Below are positions 59,881 through 61,034 of a stretch of DNA of 61,034 nucleotides, piece by piece; position 1 is the stretch's first letter; each line of letters starts with the position of its first letter. The notes below the pieces were generated by a model. The model made no database searches. It saw nothing but the letters and a program-made list of their open reading frames with translations, and had not been told where the DNA came from. Made by a program: the position numbers and the translations under genes. The stretch is from contig ONDL01000002.1 of assembly GCA_900316555.1 (NCBI GenBank), forward strand, positions 1 to 61,034. Reading direction: 5' to 3'. Source of the stretch: an uncultured Eubacteriales bacterium (GTDB taxonomy: Bacteria > Bacillota > Clostridia > Oscillospirales > Acutalibacteraceae).

Positions 59881-59898
59881 AACCAACAGAAACCAACA
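59881..59898 (+). repeat. Tandem AACCAACA repeat with 10-base period
   Basis: AACCAACA at 59881 and 59891, one helical turn apart, in the divergent region between the Spo0A-like regulator and an XRE gene. Possible binding site of either regulator. Confidence 0.4.
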
Positions 59899-59929
59899 TA
59901 TTTTTCGTGATTTTTTTAACAAAAATGAA

Positions 59930-59959
59930 TTGTCTTTCCGCTTTGTCATTGTATATAAT
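59930..59959 (+). promoter_or_regulatory. Promoter of the XRE regulator gene
   Basis: TTGTCT and TATAAT with an 18-base spacer, 49 bases before ATG 60009. Confidence 0.65.
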
Positions 59960-60008
59960 AGAAACTGGGATAATAAGGAAAGTATAGAAGAAATAGGAGA
60001 TGATTGAG

Positions 60009-60371
60009 ATGCTGTTCGGAGAATTTGTCAGACTGAAGCGCAGAGCGAAGAAGCTGTCTATCCGTGTGTTGGCTGAAATGCTCGGGATTTCGCCTGTATA
60101 CCAGTCAAGCATCGAAACAGGCAAGCGTTACGCGCCAAGCTACGAGATTTTGCAGAGAATGGTGTCATTGTTTGGGCTTGACGAAGATGAGCAGGCGTAT
60201 TTTTACGACCTAGCGAGCGAATCCGCGTCCGAAAAGACCGTACCGATGGACATTGTGACGTATATCAACGACAACGAGCATATCCGCGCTCTTATCCGCG
60301 CGGCGAGGGACGGGAAGGTTTCCGATGACGAGATCCTCCGTCTTGTGAACAAGGCAAAGAAAAGAAAATGA
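60009..60371 (+). CDS. XRE-family transcriptional regulator
   Basis: A 120-residue DNA-binding protein. The HTH is KKLSIRVLAEMLGISPVYQS followed by SIETGKRYAPSYEILQRMV, typical of the Cro/CI family. The C-terminal half (DIVTYINDNEHIRALIRAA) is helical and may mediate dimer contact. AGGAG is nine bases before ATG 60009, which makes it the better start than the ATG at 60000. It is divergent from the Spo0A-like unit and ends before a strong hairpin. Confidence 0.88.
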   Translation: MLFGEFVRLKRRAKKLSIRVLAEMLGISPVYQSSIETGKRYAPSYEILQRMVSLFGLDEDEQAYFYDLASESASEKTVPMDIVTYINDNEHIRALIRAARDGKVSDDEILRLVNKAKKRK

Positions 60372-60374
60372 TTT

Positions 60375-60415
60375 AAAAACAAAACAGGACACTGAAGTGT
60401 CCTGTTTTGTTTTTA
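60375..60415. terminator. Bidirectional terminator
   Basis: ACAAAACAGGACACT / AGTGTCCTGTTTTGT followed by TTTTT on the plus strand and a T-rich flank on the minus strand. Confidence 0.8.
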
Positions 60416-61034
60416 TCAGTTCGCCTTCTCGAGTTCAGATGCTTCTACCAGACGTCTGCCGCAGTCGTTGCAGAACATGGTCTCAACGTCAAAAATCTCA
60501 AAGCCGCAGTTGGTGCAGACTTTCTTGGTCGGCTCCTTCGGAGCTTCCTCTTCCTGTGTGACCTCTTCGCCGTCCTCGGTGACAAGACGTCTGCCGCAGT
60601 TCTCGCAGAACATCAGGTCGGGGTCATTGGTGGTGAAGCCGCAGTTAGCGCATTCCTTGAGCGCCTTGGGAGGCTCGGGCTCTTCGAGCATCGAGTGGCC
60701 GCAGTTTGTGCAGAAGCGGATACCTTCTCTTACAGCCTTGTTGCAGTGCTTACAGAGAACCATACCCGGCAGGAGCTTGACGGGCATCTTTGCGCCGCAG
60801 TTGTTGCAGAAGAGAGCGTCCTCGTCGACCTGCTCGCCGCATTCCTCACAGAAGGTGATATCAAACAGCTGACCGATTTTCAGCTTGCTGTCCTTGATTT
60901 TCTTTTTAGAGGCGTTAACGCCTGCTACAAGCGCGCCGAGCTCACCGTCGGTCTTGTGGGAATTGTTCTTGTAGTAGAGTCTGCCGATTTTCTCGTACTC
61001 ACCCTCGATTTTTTCCTTTTCCGCGGTGATGACC
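60416..61034 (-). CDS. Protein with tandem zinc ribbons, partial at the window edge
   Basis: At least 206 residues; the start lies beyond the right edge, and the ATG near 60787 is internal because the frame stays open upstream. The first visible part is charged and helical (GEYEKIGRLYYKNNSHKTDG). Four double zinc ribbons follow: FCEECG with LFCNNCG, LCKHCN with RFCTNCG, ECANCG with MFCENCG, and VCTNCG with MFCNDCG, each ending in a CxxC pair. Acidic linkers separate them. No catalytic or membrane domain is visible, so the role is unknown; the family is common in Ruminococcus-like genomes. Confidence 0.82.
   Translation of the reverse strand, partial: VITAEKEKIEGEYEKIGRLYYKNNSHKTDGELGALVAGVNASKKKIKDSKLKIGQLFDITFCEECGEQVDEDALFCNNCGAKMPVKLLPGMVLCKHCNKAVREGIRFCTNCGHSMLEEPEPPKALKECANCGFTTNDPDLMFCENCGRRLVTEDGEEVTQEEEAPKEPTKKVCTNCGFEIFDVETMFCNDCGRRLVEASELEKAN

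Overview
The window looks like chromosome from a Gram-positive, anaerobic, gut- or rumen-type Clostridia, most likely a Ruminococcus-like member of Oscillospiraceae. Support for this: a spoIIAA-spoIIAB-sigF operon, a Spo0A-type output domain, a clostridial class B sortase whose neighbour carries an SPKTG sorting motif, a type I dockerin beside a cohesin-like lipoprotein, a class III fructose-1,6-bisphosphatase, and AT-rich intergenic DNA with sigma-A type promoters between GC-richer genes. No rRNA, tRNA, IS element, prophage or CRISPR array was seen.

Layout. 0-8.5 kb: a membrane-protein gene broken by two apparent frameshifts, htpG, a convergent three-gene unit (acetyltransferase, EndoU-type lipoprotein nuclease, TGATG-coupled small protein), a Na/phosphate cotransporter, an Ig-domain lipoprotein and a CPBP protease. 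8.6-19.7 kb: a long co-directional lipid locus with two acyl-activating enzymes (one fused to a carrier domain), two PlsC-like acyltransferases, a free acyl carrier protein, an LRAT-like protein, a DegV/FakB fatty-acid binder, FakA kinase and three alpha/beta hydrolases. 19.7-26.5 kb, minus strand: spoIIA operon, folC, and a unit resembling the Bacillus holB-yaaT-yabB-rsmI neighbourhood with a ferredoxin inside it. 26.5-30 kb: three small unknown genes, proA/proB and a SHOCT protein. 30-34 kb: a 1037-residue secreted dockerin/leucine-rich-repeat protein facing a cohesin-like lipoprotein. 34.4-39.4 kb: pyk-aroK, a two-HTH regulator, mnmA, nadA. 39.5-47 kb: cell-surface genes (79-residue sortase substrate, class B sortase, LytR-CpsA-Psr protein, von Willebrand A protein, AAA ATPase, binding protein fused to a peptidoglycan-binding domain, L,D-transpeptidase). 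47-61 kb: DUF5662, a UDG-superfamily glycosylase, zinc-ribbon proteins, purL, a HAD phosphatase, an intergenic region with a candidate sRNA, a phosphohexomutase, class III FBPase, a GHKL kinase with a Spo0A-like regulator, an XRE regulator, and a zinc-ribbon gene that runs off the right edge.

The most system-like loci are the lipid operon (two parallel fatty-acid activation routes beside acyltransferases and hydrolases), the EndoU lipoprotein with its coupled candidate immunity gene, the dockerin/cohesin pair, and the sortase with a substrate whose predicted mature anchored part is only about 24 residues. All function calls come from reading motifs and gene order; no database search was run.
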